A DNA stretch of 64,000 nt, taken from positions 59,783,501-59,847,500 of the forward strand of contig CM059584.1 of assembly GCA_030407085.1 (NCBI GenBank), in the 5' to 3' direction. Below the pieces are notes generated by a model. The model did no database searches and had not been told where the DNA came from. It worked only from the letters and a program-made list of their open reading frames with translations. The stretch is from Trichopria drosophilae (lineage: Eukaryota; Arthropoda; Insecta; Hymenoptera; Diapriidae). Shown here one piece after another: positions 10,631 through 22,454 of this stretch. The translations under genes and the position numbers were made by a program. Position 1 is the first letter of the stretch, and each line of letters starts with the position of its first letter.

Positions 10631-11383
10631 TCATAACGGGGGGGGGGGGGGATTTGGCTCGCCGGTACTAGTCCGATGACGTAACTGTGGTATTAGGTAC
10701 TGTGAATAGAGATGTTCGTAAATCTCCTGACCAGTGGCGGGGAGAGCATCGTGCATGATGTACGGCCGAGGCGGAGCATCAACGATTCCTCGCGGTCTGT
10801 TACGAGCGTCGCCGGCAGTGTGCGACTCGAGTGGGGGGTTCACCGAATTAGACGAGTGTGCGTTCGGTGACGGGTCCCGCTGGCCTGTTGAAAATGGCGA
10901 GTGCATCTCCGGGAGATAGAAACTCCTTTCTTCGAACGGCAGCGCGTCGCGATAAAAAGCGCGAAAACGATCCAAGGGTAATCCGGCCGTCAGGTTTGCA
11001 AAGACAACGGGTCTGGTATGCGGTGCTTCTACGTGTTGCTGGACCGAGTAACCGGGATACGACGCGCCGACCAACCCGCTTAAAGCGTCCCCTATAATAG
11101 AGCAATTTACGGCAATTTATTGGTTTCCAGGAATCTAGCAACACGCTAGCCGATCACGAAGAACGACCGTTGACCCGAAAATTTGAACTTTCGCGCAATC
11201 ACAGCGATCGATCAGCTCCCGTAGGTCGATGATGCGGTCAATTTTCGCGCGAATTACCGCATATTGCGTGGGAGTGGCAGCACGAATGACAACTGCTCGT
11301 AACGGAGAAATATTGGTTGCCGTACACTGAGAGAAGTTTGAGACAAATGACATACTGCAAGAGACAACTGCTATGCGAAACAC
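10631..11383 (-). pseudogene. Possible gag region of the Gypsy relic
   Basis: Three overlapping - frames lie upstream of the RT. A 147-residue frame (11074 to 10631) is rich in proline, arginine and serine and ends in a polyproline stretch encoded by a 14-G run at about 10637-10650. Others cover 11144-10848 and 11383-11135. Position 5' of pol and the composition suggest gag, but no zinc knuckle or protease motif is visible. A MITE at 11325-11728 cuts its 5' side. Confidence 0.35.
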
Positions 11384-11728
11384 AGAGACATCTATCGTTT
11401 CGCAAAGTGATACTTATATTGTTTCAGTTTGAGAAGTCTTTTGTCTCAAAATATGACAACCGCTGCACTGAGAGACATTGACAATATAAGTCTTATTACA
11501 GGAGACAGCTCCTATGCGAACACAGACACACCTATCGTATCAGAAAGTGAGATTGATTTTCGTCTACATATCGTCGCCTTAATGCAAGAAGGATACATAT
11601 ATGGGAATTTCGTAGTTTTTGATCATATTAGTTGAAATACGTGCACCAGGTCTTCGGAGTCCCCGATTATGGAGTCCAGGTATCGCGCTTCGTGGTAATA
11701 CATATGTTATATTAAACTTCTCTCAGTG
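11325..11728. mobile_element. TA-flanked MITE in the Gypsy relic
   Basis: CACTGAGAGAAGTTT at 11325 and its inverse AAACTTCTCTCAGTG ending at 11728 form 15-bp TIRs. TA lies on both sides (11323-11324 and 11729-11730). A third internal CACTGAGAGA lies near 11465. The 404-bp element has no transposase. TA duplication fits the Tc1/mariner group. Confidence 0.8.
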
Positions 11729-11730
11729 TA

Positions 11731-13924
11731 GAACCGACTAGCTGTGACGTCGTCGTTATTGTGGAATTACCCGTTGACGTCGTGATCACTAACGTGGGCA
11801 TGATCGGTATCGGATTAGTAACGTGAGAGGGGGATGTCATCACGAAGTAATGAGGGAGAGAAAGCAGGGAATTAAAAATTAAAAATTTACTTAGTCTCGG
11901 ATCGACTCGCGTACACCGATTTCATTGTTCTTCCGATGAACTTAGAATCGCCGTCACGTAATATAAAATTTCATCCCAAAAATTTGTGAAAATAAAGAAA
12001 ATCATTTGTATGATAAAAATGCGCATATTATGGTTTATTTTCATATAGTTTTTGAGAAGTTTAAACTGGGTGTTTATAAGTAATCACGATAATCAACATT
12101 TTTTTAAATTGTATTTCGCAATTCAAATTTCAACAACAATTGACGTATGTCAATATCAATGTTACAACAGTTCGATGGTCGAAAATCGTACATTTGAAAT
12201 TAGTTGACATTGTTATCGCAGCTCGGGTAAGTAGTCACAGGAAACTTAACTTAGACAGAATTGTGTTTATGTGGCCTGATTTCATTACGAAAGAATTATT
12301 ATCATAGTCTGTTTAAGTTATTATAACTATAAAAATTACTTATAGTCAAAAGACAATTTTTCAACTTTGTAAATTTGTTGTTAAGAGGAATACAAATGTA
12401 TGAAACATGCCGTACAATACTTTATATGTATCGATATAAATAAAAAACCTATAATCATTTTTGGAATTACCTGTCACGCAGCAGAATAAGGAGGAAATAT
12501 TCGTGCATTAACTTTGTTCAAAACATGCACACATGTGGGTTTCATCATGGGCCACTTTTATGAAATCACCGTTCCCAATATAATTAATTTACACTTTAAT
12601 ACTGTTGATATTGTGGCATTTATGATGAATTATTCTTTTGTGATCGCCTTCGACTTCCTATTAAAAAAACAATGTGAATTAGTAATTCATACAAACCAAC
12701 TACTGAAATAGTTTGTTTAACTATACATTTTCGAAACGAATATTTTTATATGAAATTGAAATTATCTCAATTGTTAAATTACTGTTGTATTTATTGTATA
12801 TTCCTTTACGTCAATTAGGTACTATCACAAAGGATCTTATATAATTATCCCATACTAGAAATATTAAACTATCGTTAATATATAGTAGTATTTCGTGCCC
12901 TGCGTAAATAGATATACTAATAGCTTAGTAGTTTTGAATATCATCTTTTTGATTTATCACGAGTAATCTATCGCTGATAAAAAATAATCAATACCAAAAA
13001 TTAAACTGATGGGTTACTTCTTAACGCAAACATGAAATATTATGGACTTAAGTTAAACCGTTGACGCCTATTCTAGGATCTGGGTAAAAATGGATGAGTC
13101 CTGAAATAATTTCGTTATCTTAAAGGTTACCTAAAAGGTTAAATCTTTTCGTTTTAAGGACTTGCATTGTTATTATTAATCCCTACAAAAAAATTATAGC
13201 CGTGTTGAATATTGAAAATGCAACACTTTGGATCTTCAAACAAATTTGTGTAATCAATTGTTAAAGTTTATTTTTTTCATGAGGAAATTTCTCGAAACTT
13301 TTTTGAAAAAACGACAATTTTGACGGTTCACATCAATTAAGAAACGTATTATTGCAGAGTTGTCAACTTATCATACGATCTTTTACAGTCATCCCATCCT
13401 CTTATCATTAAAATGCATACTCTCTCTCTATTTTAAGGGTAAGTCATGAATAAGTCACAAATGAAAAATAAACTACAATATATTTTACTAAATTCAAATC
13501 AATAAACTCGCTTCGGTGGATTGTGTAAAGGAAATAAGTGTCACAATACTTTATGAAAAACAGTGAATTGCGATTCGTAAGCACGAAAATGTTACAGCAG
13601 TTACAGGAATGACACGCCCTCTTGGTCCGAAAGCCTTTACCAGTTACGCTACACCCATGCAGATATTAATGATGAAGAGAATTGGTCTTAGAGAATGGCA
13701 ATAAAAAATGTAAATATGTATAAACTGCAATTCAAACGTATGAACGTTTTCCCGGTTTCTGTAACATCGTTCCTTGACTATGTTTACAAATGTTGTGTAT
13801 ATCTTGTATTTATTTAATTGTGAATCTTGCAAACAAGATGAGATATATTTTAACAAATAAATATGATTTGATATCGTAAATGAGGAGCATAAGCAACCGT
13901 TCAAATCATAATTCCACTAATCAT
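11731..13924. other. Gene-free AT-rich stretch
   Basis: Only short unsupported ORFs (for example 12514-12711 and 13644-13904). No RT, transposase, RNA gene or long tandem repeat was recognised. It may hold unique intergenic host sequence. Confidence 0.5.
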
Positions 13925-14400
13925 AGCACCAGCTTCCGTCGTTCAACATTTTCTGCGAAATGACGAATTTGAATCTCCTCGAATCGAGGCACCAGCATCC
14001 GACTCTAAATACGTATCATTTACCTCCAATAAGAGCACAATCATCTATTGGATCCATGGTTATAACTAAATCGGAGTACTAGGATTCGAATAAATTTGTA
14101 TTTCACCCTACTACTAGCTTCCGTACTGGCATCCGATTCTCAATACATAACATTCTCCTCAAAAAAGAACCAAAGCATCTATTGGGTTCGAGGTTACCAC
14201 TAAATCGGAGTACTAACAATCGACAAAATCATATGTCCCTGAATCGAAACATTACCATCAGTGTCTTAATATGTATCGTTTTCCTCTAATTAGAGCATGA
14301 GCATCTATTGAGTTCGTGGTTACCACTAAGTCGGAGTAGTAGCATCCGATGAATTCGTATGTCCCTGAATCGAAGCAATAGCATTTCTCGATAAGTATTC
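13925..14400 (+). repeat. Degenerate tandem repeat, period about 126-135 bp
   Basis: About three and a half diverged units share GCATCTATTG, TGGTTACCACTAA.TCGGAGTA and ATGTCCCTGAATCGAA segments. The ATCTATTG landmark recurs at about 14042, 14178 and 14304. No ORF is conserved between units. It looks like an old minisatellite or expanded repeat from an unidentified element. Confidence 0.7.
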
Positions 14401-15050
14401 CGATAGTCCAGATTTTTCATTCAAAGCATTAGCATTCAAATAAACATGCAACTACCAGTATTTATTGTTGACGTTAATATAATCGACAATTTACATGAAA
14501 TTATAGCGCAAGCATCCAAAATTCTCGTACATGCCCGAAATGTATTTTATTGAAAAGGAATACTAGCGCTCAGTTCTCTATGCAATCGGGCGTAATATTA
14601 ATAATAGGGAACTGAAAAAATGGAGTCCAATATGAAATTATTGATTATGATAATTATAGTATTTTCATTTTTCGTTTTCTCATAACGAAAATGAGTTACA
14701 GATTATAGTCATTCGATCAATATTTTTGACATCCGAATTCGAACGTCTCCTTATTTGCCCAAAAACAAAAAAGCAGAACTCAACGCGATGCGCATTTTGT
14801 TTGGTGTCACTCATGACGTTCGTCGATAATGCATTCGTTTGAAATGTTCCACGACAATTAGGTACCTTCTCCTCCTCTTATTGGCTCACTGAAATGATGA
14901 ATAATTTGAAAGCTACACTTTGACTGGAAAAGTTTAAGATGGAAAAGTTGTTTATAGTCAACTCAAGAATCTGCTATTAGCGGGTTCAAATAAACAAGAG
15001 GATCACGCTGTATATCTGCCCTAAGGTCTTCGTGCTTTGGAAGATTCTTT
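14401..15050. other. No gene recognised
   Basis: Non-coding sequence between the tandem repeat and the transposase relic. No structural element stands out. Confidence 0.4.
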
Positions 15051-15054
15051 TTCC

Positions 15055-15844
15055 TTTACATTAATGTTGAATGTCTAAGATGTAACCATTTGGTGCTACT
15101 AGAAGAACAGGTTTTAAGAGGGGACCTTATGTAAACTGTACGATTGTCTTAAAACCTTGAAGTTACTGCATTTGGGTACGAAAACATATGTGTCATCGAC
15201 ATATATTACAGCTTTTCGGGTTTCAGGATCAGGATTGTATAATTTATTCGCAAACTCCGTGATGTGTCTTTCTATGTAATTTTCTCGCGTGATAGAATCA
15301 AATCCAATATTCTGAGGCATAAATCGTCCCATTAATCGTACATTTGAAACGACTAAACTCGTGTTTTGACGACTCGAATAATTAAACATTACTTTTATAA
15401 AGTCATCAGAAAGTCTTTGGTGCATTTTACAAAGGAAAGCCATTAAGTCCTTTTGTTGAATATACCGTCGAGAACCTACCTCTCCAACAGGATCACAAAA
15501 TTGAAATAAATCTTGGAACTGTTCTTTGGTAAAAGAAAACATGATCTTAAATTCAGGATCGCTAAATGAATGTACATCATCATATCTTCGACTATTTATC
15601 GACTGATGTATCAGCCAAACATCGAAGTTTATTTAAAAAATGTGAAAGTTGAGATTCTTTGATCGCGTAAGGTCTATTAAATGATCGTAATCCCGGAAGC
15701 AAATATGGTAATATATAACCCTTTTCGTCTAGGTGCAATTCACATATCTTGGCATTTTCAGAAATATAAATGTTCCTTGTAACAAAAGCGTTAACGCGAC
15801 TGTCAATTGATAATCGTACCACATTACGATCTGTATTACATATC
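15055..15844 (-). pseudogene. DDE transposase fragment (PIF/Harbinger-like, DDE_Tnp_4 type)
   Basis: Read on -, from 15844: a segment with ENAKICELHLDEKGYILPYL, then (frame break near 15590-15542) FTKEQFQDLFQFCDP, a helix-rich linker, and IYVDDTYVFVPKCSNFKVLR followed by QSYSLHKV, with GYILDIQ near 15065. The order of N-terminal cysteine/histidine region, helical linker and first catalytic Asp within a Y-V-D-x-T-Y-V block resembles the IS4-like DDE domain of Harbinger-type transposases common in insects. The remaining catalytic acids are missing because the copy ends near 15055. Its 5' side is cut by the BEL LTR at 15845. Family assignment is from memory of motif style. Confidence 0.65.
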
Positions 15845-16466
15845 TGTTGCGCTATGCCGATTATCGCATCGACTATCGCCCCAAATTCGACATCGCCGTG
15901 CCATCTATGCTCGAGCGCCGGCGGCCTCTTTTTACTGCGCTTTTATCGACGCCCTATGGCGTATGACACCTGTGGCGTAACCCTTATCAGTTCCGGGAAA
16001 AATCCGAGAAGATTTCCGACAGTCCCAAGAGAACGAAAAAAACCCTTCGCACGCGCGCCTCGCTGTCGGGTTTTTTTCTAGCATCGGATTACGCAAAGCC
16101 CAATGAAATCTTCGTGATTCGGTTTTTTTTGTGAGTCGCCTCACTCGCCGTGAAATAATTTCGCGTATTACGAACACATCTGCATCCGATCGCAACAAAT
16201 TAATAAAATACGGAGTTGTCCTCCATTGGCCATGTGCGTCGAGTGCGCCTTATGCTCGACATACATAGTGTAACGCGCATTTTCTTATGTAGATAATTTC
16301 TCACTCGGTAAATTTATTATAAGTGATCCTGTATCAAATGCAATTTAATACAGGAGATAATTTTGTGTCATCAAAGTTCCGCTGTTTCTTCATTTTCACG
16401 TTGGACCTGGATCCGCAGCTAAAAGTCTTCAACCAATATCACTGCGGTTACGACCATAGTGCAACA
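15845..16466 (+). repeat. 5' LTR of BEL/Pao element 3
   Basis: The 622-bp block starts TGTTGC at 15845 and ends GCAACA at 16466, an LTR-type terminal inverted repeat. It is followed within 3 bases by a primer-binding site and then a BEL gag. It abuts and truncates the transposase relic on its left. No 3' LTR partner was found in the window. Confidence 0.7.
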
Positions 16467-16468
16467 TT

Positions 16469-16487
16469 TGGCGATCCTGCCAGGATT
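16469..16487 (+). other. Primer-binding site matching tRNA-Arg 3' end
   Basis: TGGCGATCCTGCCAGGATT directly follows the LTR. Its complement ends ...CAGGATCGCCA, which I recall as the acceptor end of an insect tRNA-Arg. The same site, one base different, follows the LTR of BEL element 2. Confidence 0.7.
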
Positions 16488-17214
16488 CGCGTGAGTAAAA
16501 GTGCAGTGGACAATTTAAAAAGACAATTTATAGACATTAAAAGGACAATTTATAGACACTAAAACGACAATTTTCTTTTTTGGAAATTTTAAACCTACAT
16601 AGTTGGACAGATGTGCCTTCGGGAGTGCCGTTCCGTAAAATTGAATTTAAAAATTCAAAATTTGTTCGCGCGCATAAATTAGTGCGCGACCGCGCATAAT
16701 TTGTCATTGATTAGCCATTCGCGTGGCTTCGTGTCTCGTCGGCTCTTTCCGATCCTTAGTTCGAGCGAGCATATACGTCGCACGGCTTTGGCGGGCGGTT
16801 CAAACTTTAGAACCATACCGTGATCTCCATTTGGGGAAACGTATATTACGTGCACTAGCACGCACTCGCGACGCTACGTCAGCAACCGGTTACGTCAGCA
16901 AGGAGGAGGTAGCAGTAGTCGGGACTCCCTCCTCGCGCGCTTCGTTGCCTAGGCAACTACTTCGATACGCACGAGCCGCGTGGGCTCAGCCACCCCTGAT
17001 CGACGCGCGATAGGCCTCGATAACGAGTGCCCCTCCGCGCGCTCCGCTGGTCGCACCACCAAGCTTGCAGTCTCGAGGCTCCCCGTGCGACGACAGCACC
17101 GAGCTCGAGCGCTTGTTTGGAACGTCGCATTCATCCGAATTGCGCGACTTTCGGCGAACTCCGTTTTGGAGTTGCAATTTTAATCCATAAATCTTCGAAT
17201 TTTGAAGAGGCACC
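16488..17214 (+). other. Leader of BEL/Pao element 3
   Basis: The untranslated region between primer site and gag ATG is GC-rich from about 16680 to 17120. ORFs on both strands here are composition artefacts. A leader of about 0.7 kb is comparable to that of BEL element 2. Confidence 0.55.
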
Positions 17215-17657
17215 ATGCCTGATACCAGAAGTTCTGGCGAACTTTCAGATGCATATATGGAATTTCTGCATCTAGTTAATTTGCAGAAAGATGCATTCGC
17301 CACAATTCGTCGAACTGTCAAACTAATCGACGACCCGCAGTTGCAGCTTGAGCGAGTACGCACACGCCTGCAATTGATTCGGGATAAAAGGGTGCAAATC
17401 ACCACTAGGCATGAGTCCATGATCGCATATTTGTCGGATTCGAAATGCGAATCTCATGATTATTTTATCGACGATTTCATCGGTACGTCAGAGGAGATGT
17501 TTGCAGACACACATGCCGGACTCTCTGCAGTAATCAACCTTTCTGCACCAACGACGTCAACGTCCATTGCTGCCGCCGACTGCTTACCGGGCGTCGCGGT
17601 GATGAACTCGACGATTTCCAACGATAGTAAGTTTAACGACAGAATATTCTTAATATT
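17215..17657 (+). pseudogene. BEL/Pao element 3 gag, N-terminal fragment
   Basis: The frame starts MPDTRSSGELSDAYMEFLHL and has a helical N-terminal region aligning by eye with the gag start of BEL element 2 (both have EFxxLVxLQ, DxxLExVRxRL-like spacing, HDYF/HEYF and SEEMxxDTxAGLS segments). The open frame runs on to 17781 but is foreign after 17657, where an inverted-repeat element begins. The rest of gag and all of pol are absent, so only the 5' end of this retrotransposon remains. Confidence 0.75.
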
Positions 17658-19089
17658 GGGGCATTCCATACAGAGGGCAAACTTTGAGTCTCAGATTTTG
17701 TTTATAATTGGGCATTTTGATGTCTTTCGGGTGTTGAAACAAAACGGGAACCAAAGTTGTGTAGAAAACATTGAAATTTAATAATATACGTTAAAAAGAT
17801 TAATAATATAAGTTTTTAATCAATTTATTTAAAAATTAAATTTGTAAGAATTTATTTGTACCCGAAGTACGTACAAAATATTTTTAAATGAAACCTCTAA
17901 ATTTTCTTTAAAAACTGTGAAATTTTCAGAAACGCGTTTTATGACATTTTGGAGAAATTAATTTTTGAAATTTTCCTTGCGGGGCTCGGTCCGTGCGGCT
18001 GACGTCGGACCGCCCGCAAGGTACTAACTAACTAAATATAGCTTTCCAAACATTCATCTACAGATATTGTACCATCTAACCTTTATTTCACTTATTTGAT
18101 TTTATTATGTATTATATTTTAGAAAAATAAAATTTCTGAAGAGGACCTAAACATAAGGTTGAAACGTTATAATTCGTGTTTCAAGACCTGTTTTTTTATT
18201 TCCCGTGCGTCTATTCCAAAAAGAAACCAAGTTGATACAAATCATTCCACTTAAGGAAAAAAACGGATAAGAAGATTTTGTTATTATAGCTTTCCAAAGC
18301 ATTTGTGACTTTTACGAAATCTTTCTACATTCTCTTCTTCACCTTAATTTCAATTTCTTACTAATATTCTGACCCATTTCCTAACCATCCAGAAGGTAGG
18401 GTACATTCGGCGTATTTTTGAAAAAAATATTTAAAAAAATGGTGGTTTCTTAATTAGGCCTAATCCACCGGTTTTTTCATTTTTTACACCAATGTTAAAT
18501 TTAAAAGTAGAAATATGAAATATTGTTTGTGCATATGACAGTGAATAAATTTGAGATATATAACTATGTTAAATTAGTGACATTTAATATTTTTATTCAA
18601 GAAGTTTTTATTAAATATTGAATACAGAAGAAACATTGTCGTCGAAACCTGAAACTGTTTTATATCGAATTGTACCAGATATTGTTTTACAAGTTAAAAA
18701 TTGTTGTACTAAAATCGCTTTTACTTCATTATGCTCCTCATTTGAACAAAAGTCAAATGTTATTGTGTCAAATTTGTATTCAACCAAGTTGAAAAATGCT
18801 TTTCGAGTTGAAATAGGTACAGTATCTGGTCTATTTTTTAGTTTAAATAATATAAGCTCAATGTTTTCTATACAACTTTTGTAGAAAAAATTTTTTTCTA
18901 ACATAAGTCGATTTCGAGAAAAAATAAATGAAAAAAAATGACCAAAAATTTCAATTAACGATATCTTGCAAAATAATTGAAATTTTGAAAAATCCGCAAA
19001 TGAACTTCAAGTACACCCGAAAGACATTAAAGTGCCCAATTATGAACAAAATCTGAGACTCAAAGTTAGTCGTCTGTATGGAATACCCC
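17658..19089. mobile_element. 1.43-kb terminal-inverted-repeat element, non-autonomous
   Basis: GGGGCATTCCATACAG at 17658 is mirrored by CTGTATGGAATACCCC ending at 19089. The TIRs extend about 77 bp with few mismatches. ATATT flanks both ends (17653-17657 and 19090-19094), suggesting a 5-bp target duplication. Internal ORFs (18611-18904 and its antisense) match nothing. Terminal bases resemble those of the foldback at 50287. It sits in the BEL gag fragment. Confidence 0.8.
17975..18021. repeat. GC-rich hairpin inside the TIR element
   Basis: CCTTGCGGG...CCCGCAAGG with an inner GGTCCG/CGGACC-type match makes an imperfect 47-base stem-loop in otherwise AT-rich DNA. Confidence 0.6.
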
Positions 19090-19094
19090 ATATT

Positions 19095-20000
19095 CGGCTT
19101 TCTAAGGTTTGTACACTCGGATATTCGAAGTTTTGAATGCGTCTTGGATTTAATAAGTTAGTTATTTTCGACTTTCAGCAACGGTATACCTACAAATACC
19201 GGTGCTATTCATGGAAGCAAAGTAATAAAGAATAAAACAAATCTGAAAGTTTGTAGTTTCAGCTCTTGTATCTAAGTACGTCCATTTATTAGCCTGAGCT
19301 GTAACACGTAATTCAACACAAAGTTCATTTACTGCTTTTAATAATATTTGTAAAATGTACTTGCTGTAGTTAATAATATTTTTTAAACATTAATGTGGAG
19401 TCTGAAAAGTGTAAAGAACAAGTAATGAGAATATTCGAAACAGAATTCGGAACATAATAATCACATTGTGTTACGCAAAAAATAACGGTACTTTCAACGG
19501 GACGTCAGAGACCTTATAGGCCGTAAAAACTGAAAAGAATAGCATGCTCGGGTTTCTCTGGCCATGCCTGCGATCGCATTTCATACTTAAATCCTTATTT
19601 TCGTATCATGGGCAATTTTTGTATTGTTGAATTTAAAAAATCTGTCCGTCGAGATTAATTACAACACGTTGAAATTATGGATAAAACGGGATGATTTTTG
19701 GGTGGTTGTTTACGATAGCGGCGTCAGTTTGCGTATTTAATGAAATGAAAAACAAGTTGGAAATCTATACAATACAGGCACAATAATGCCACTTCAAAAC
19801 AAGACAGTCTACAAGAGCTTGCTTGGCTTTGTGTGAAGTGAAGGCTTTGTTTCGGTACATGGAGAGAATGAGACCAAAATTCCAATGTTCCTGAATTTTT
19901 ATCTTGAAAACGATGGGTTGTATCAAAAAATTTCAAGGGGACATTTGTGTTTAGAATTTAATGTAGTACACGATTATATTTTTTCAATTCAAAATTTTTA
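19095..20000. other. No gene recognised
   Basis: AT-rich sequence without recognisable coding or structural elements. Confidence 0.4.
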
Positions 20001-20327
20001 ATTTTATTTTTCATCCGCCATTTTGAATTTTTCGAAATACAACATAACCAACGGAAAGTACATATATTGAGTCATAATATGCGCCTCAAACAAAATTTTT
20101 TTTTGTACGTCATTATGCTTTGTTAACAGTAAATGTAACGTTTGTTTAAATTTGTTCATGTTCCGGGCGCCATTTTTAGTCCGCCATTTTGAAATTATGC
20201 TTTAGGCCACTCAGCATTCGAAAGTAGACATTTTGAACTAAATTTTAAGCCCAAGCAGCATGCGTATAGTGCAGATGAATTTTGTTGGGAGCACTGTCCC
20301 GGTTGACGTGGAATGTCCCAAATATAT
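20001..20327 (-). repeat. Truncated relative of the 50-kb foldback family
   Basis: It contains two CCGCCATTTTGAA motifs, a GAACTAAATTTTAAGCCC string and the terminus CCGGTTGACGTGGAATGTCCC, followed by a (TA)n run at 20329-20340. The same order occurs at the right end of the foldback at 53340-53482, which also abuts TA repeats. Only one end is seen here. Confidence 0.65.
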
Positions 20328-20349
20328 ATATATATATATAAGTTTAAAA

Positions 20350-21083
20350 CGACCTCTTGAAGCAGCCACTTCCAGATGTAGTGATAATGTTAGTATTCGT
20401 CGATGTACTATTCAGACGAAGCTATAGAGGTGGTGGCTGGGTGGTTGTCCCGCCATGGCCTGAGTTTAGCAGCGGAGAAAACAGAGTCGGTGGCAATCGC
20501 CCTCACAAAGAAAAGGAGTTACGCGACCTTGCGAAGGCAAGAAGACACGGTCGGCGGACACTGTCAAATACCTGAGACTCACTGTAGATGCGTGAATGTC
20601 GTTTGAAGAACATCTTTTGAACGCAGGCCTGATGGCATCAATGGTGGCTTAAGCATTGGCGGGCATTATGTCCAACATCGGGAGTACGAAGCAACCGCCC
20701 TGGGCCCTCCTTTCGTAATTTTGTACGGAGCACCAATATGGGCTAATGTCATGAGTGATAACAGGACCTACAGAGCTAAACGTCGGCACGCTTGCCGGAC
20801 AGTTGCGCTCACAGTGGTCTCCGCCTACCGAACCGTATCCGATGTCGCTCTCTCTGTCATCGTGGGAATCCCTCCCATTAACATCATGCCAGTTCAGGGA
20901 ATCGCGAGATACCTCGAAGGAGTGGCCGGCGAAGAAGACATCGACGCAGAAGAGCCAGGCCACGGACAGTGGGCGCAACGGACAACTGAAGAATGGCAGC
21001 AGAGATGGGATTCAGCCTCCGTGGGTGGTGAATCGGACACTACCCATTCCATCACGGTGTCTTTTGAAGATTTCCCCTCCTGA
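20350..21083 (+). pseudogene. R1-clade-like LINE relic, RT C-terminal part
   Basis: Frames on + encode EVVAGWLSRHGLSLAAEKTE (about 20423-20482), then after a break YGAPIWANVMSDNRTYRAKR, VVSAYRTVSDVALSVIVGIP and EEWQQRWDSASVGG up to a stop at 21083. This series of motifs (hydrophobic palm end, LYxAPxW, SAYRTVSxxAxxVIxGxPPI, WQxRWD) is typical of the RT thumb and post-RT region of R1-like elements. Frameshifts near 20580-20720 and loss of both ends show it is dead. Confidence 0.8.
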
Positions 21084-22440
21084 AGAAAAAATATACACAC
21101 GCGCGGGTGCGCACACACACACCCACGGACGTACGCACTTATACGCATGTGTACTAATATGTATTTAACGTTAAGCATTGTAATCCGTTATAACCTGTCT
21201 TGCCGAATGTACTGTAAGGATATTGTCGTATGGGGCGTAGGCAATACAATTTATCGTATTTGTTAAAGCTGCGACGAATCTTATTTCCACACTTAAGAAA
21301 CCATGCTTCACAAGATTTCAATGAGTATTACAATTAGCCGATATTCTATAGGCGAATCGTCCGACAATGTTGAGACTGGCTTGTAGTGGACCCAATGCGA
21401 ATTTGCTATCTTAGTTTGCATCGGGGGTAAAAGAAGTAAATCCAATTCGGATATTACGCACTCACACGAGTGCAATTGAAGAAAGGACATGATTGTAATC
21501 ACGAAAAAATGTCATTCGTAGCTACCGTACTTTTACTGTTCTTTGCAGGTTTTTTCGTCTTCTTCTTATTCCTTCTCACTGTTGTCTTCTTCTTTTTACC
21601 TCTAGATTAACGGTTGTTTTTTTTTTTAAGCACAACCAGATTTTATTTTAGTCTTTTTTCATCGATCACAGCGATGCCGGGTTGCTCTTGCTGCTACTAC
21701 TACTGCGAAACGATCGCTCGAATTACCAATCGAATACTGAGATGCACCAACTTTTGAAAAGCCTTTATACCCTGATCCCGATATCATATTTGCTATTATC
21801 TCGGTGGGTCATCGCACGGCGGAGGACATCGTTCATCCGTATGGGAATACTGAACCGATAATAATGAGCATATGCTTAAAACACTCAGAATGGAGTATAG
21901 TTTAATTAAGAAATTAGGTTTTTTGATAATATAATTTTCTGATCAACAATATGTTCTTAAAGTTGATAACGTCTGCTATTAATATAATCTCTTTAACCCA
22001 TGGATTTTTAAATTACATTAAAGAAAATTACGACAGATCACAAGCAGTTGCTGAGTTCGCTAATTAAGATTCCGAAGTGGAAAATTGAAATCCAAAATAA
22101 CAGATCTAATATAGCGCACAATGTTTCGAAATATAGGGAGCTCGGGACATAAGAAAAAATTCATATAATTTAAAGTATTTAGTATGAAAACTTGGTTTCT
22201 GTGGTCCCTCAATTCCAATCCGGCATTAAAAGCGCAAAATGCAAAATGGCGAATCCAATATGGGAATAAGTAAGTCCGCAGAGCCAGGGCGGATTGTGGA
22301 ATACCCTTAGTCCCCACCGACAAAACGCTTATCGGTTAGCGAGCCGTCAATGAAACCAGGCAATGAATTCTAGGCCATTGCTATCGATATCGCCGGCGAC
22401 CGAGAGAGGGAAAAGGAAGAAGTAACGGAGAAACAAGTGC
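21084..22440. other. No gene recognised; includes short CA-rich microsatellite
   Basis: A purine/pyrimidine alternating tract with (CA)n lies at about 21095-21125, and pyrimidine-rich tracts at 21540-21640. Otherwise featureless. Confidence 0.4.
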
Positions 22441-22454
22441 GAGGCTGTCTTAAC

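Noticed and set aside
16679..17420. Several ORFs on both strands before the BEL gag
   Set aside because: They are explained by the GC-rich retrotransposon leader; no family matches.
20755..21168. 137-codon + ORF and its antisense partner at 20894-21178
   Set aside because: They overlap the R1-like frame at 20721-21083, which has the recognisable motifs.
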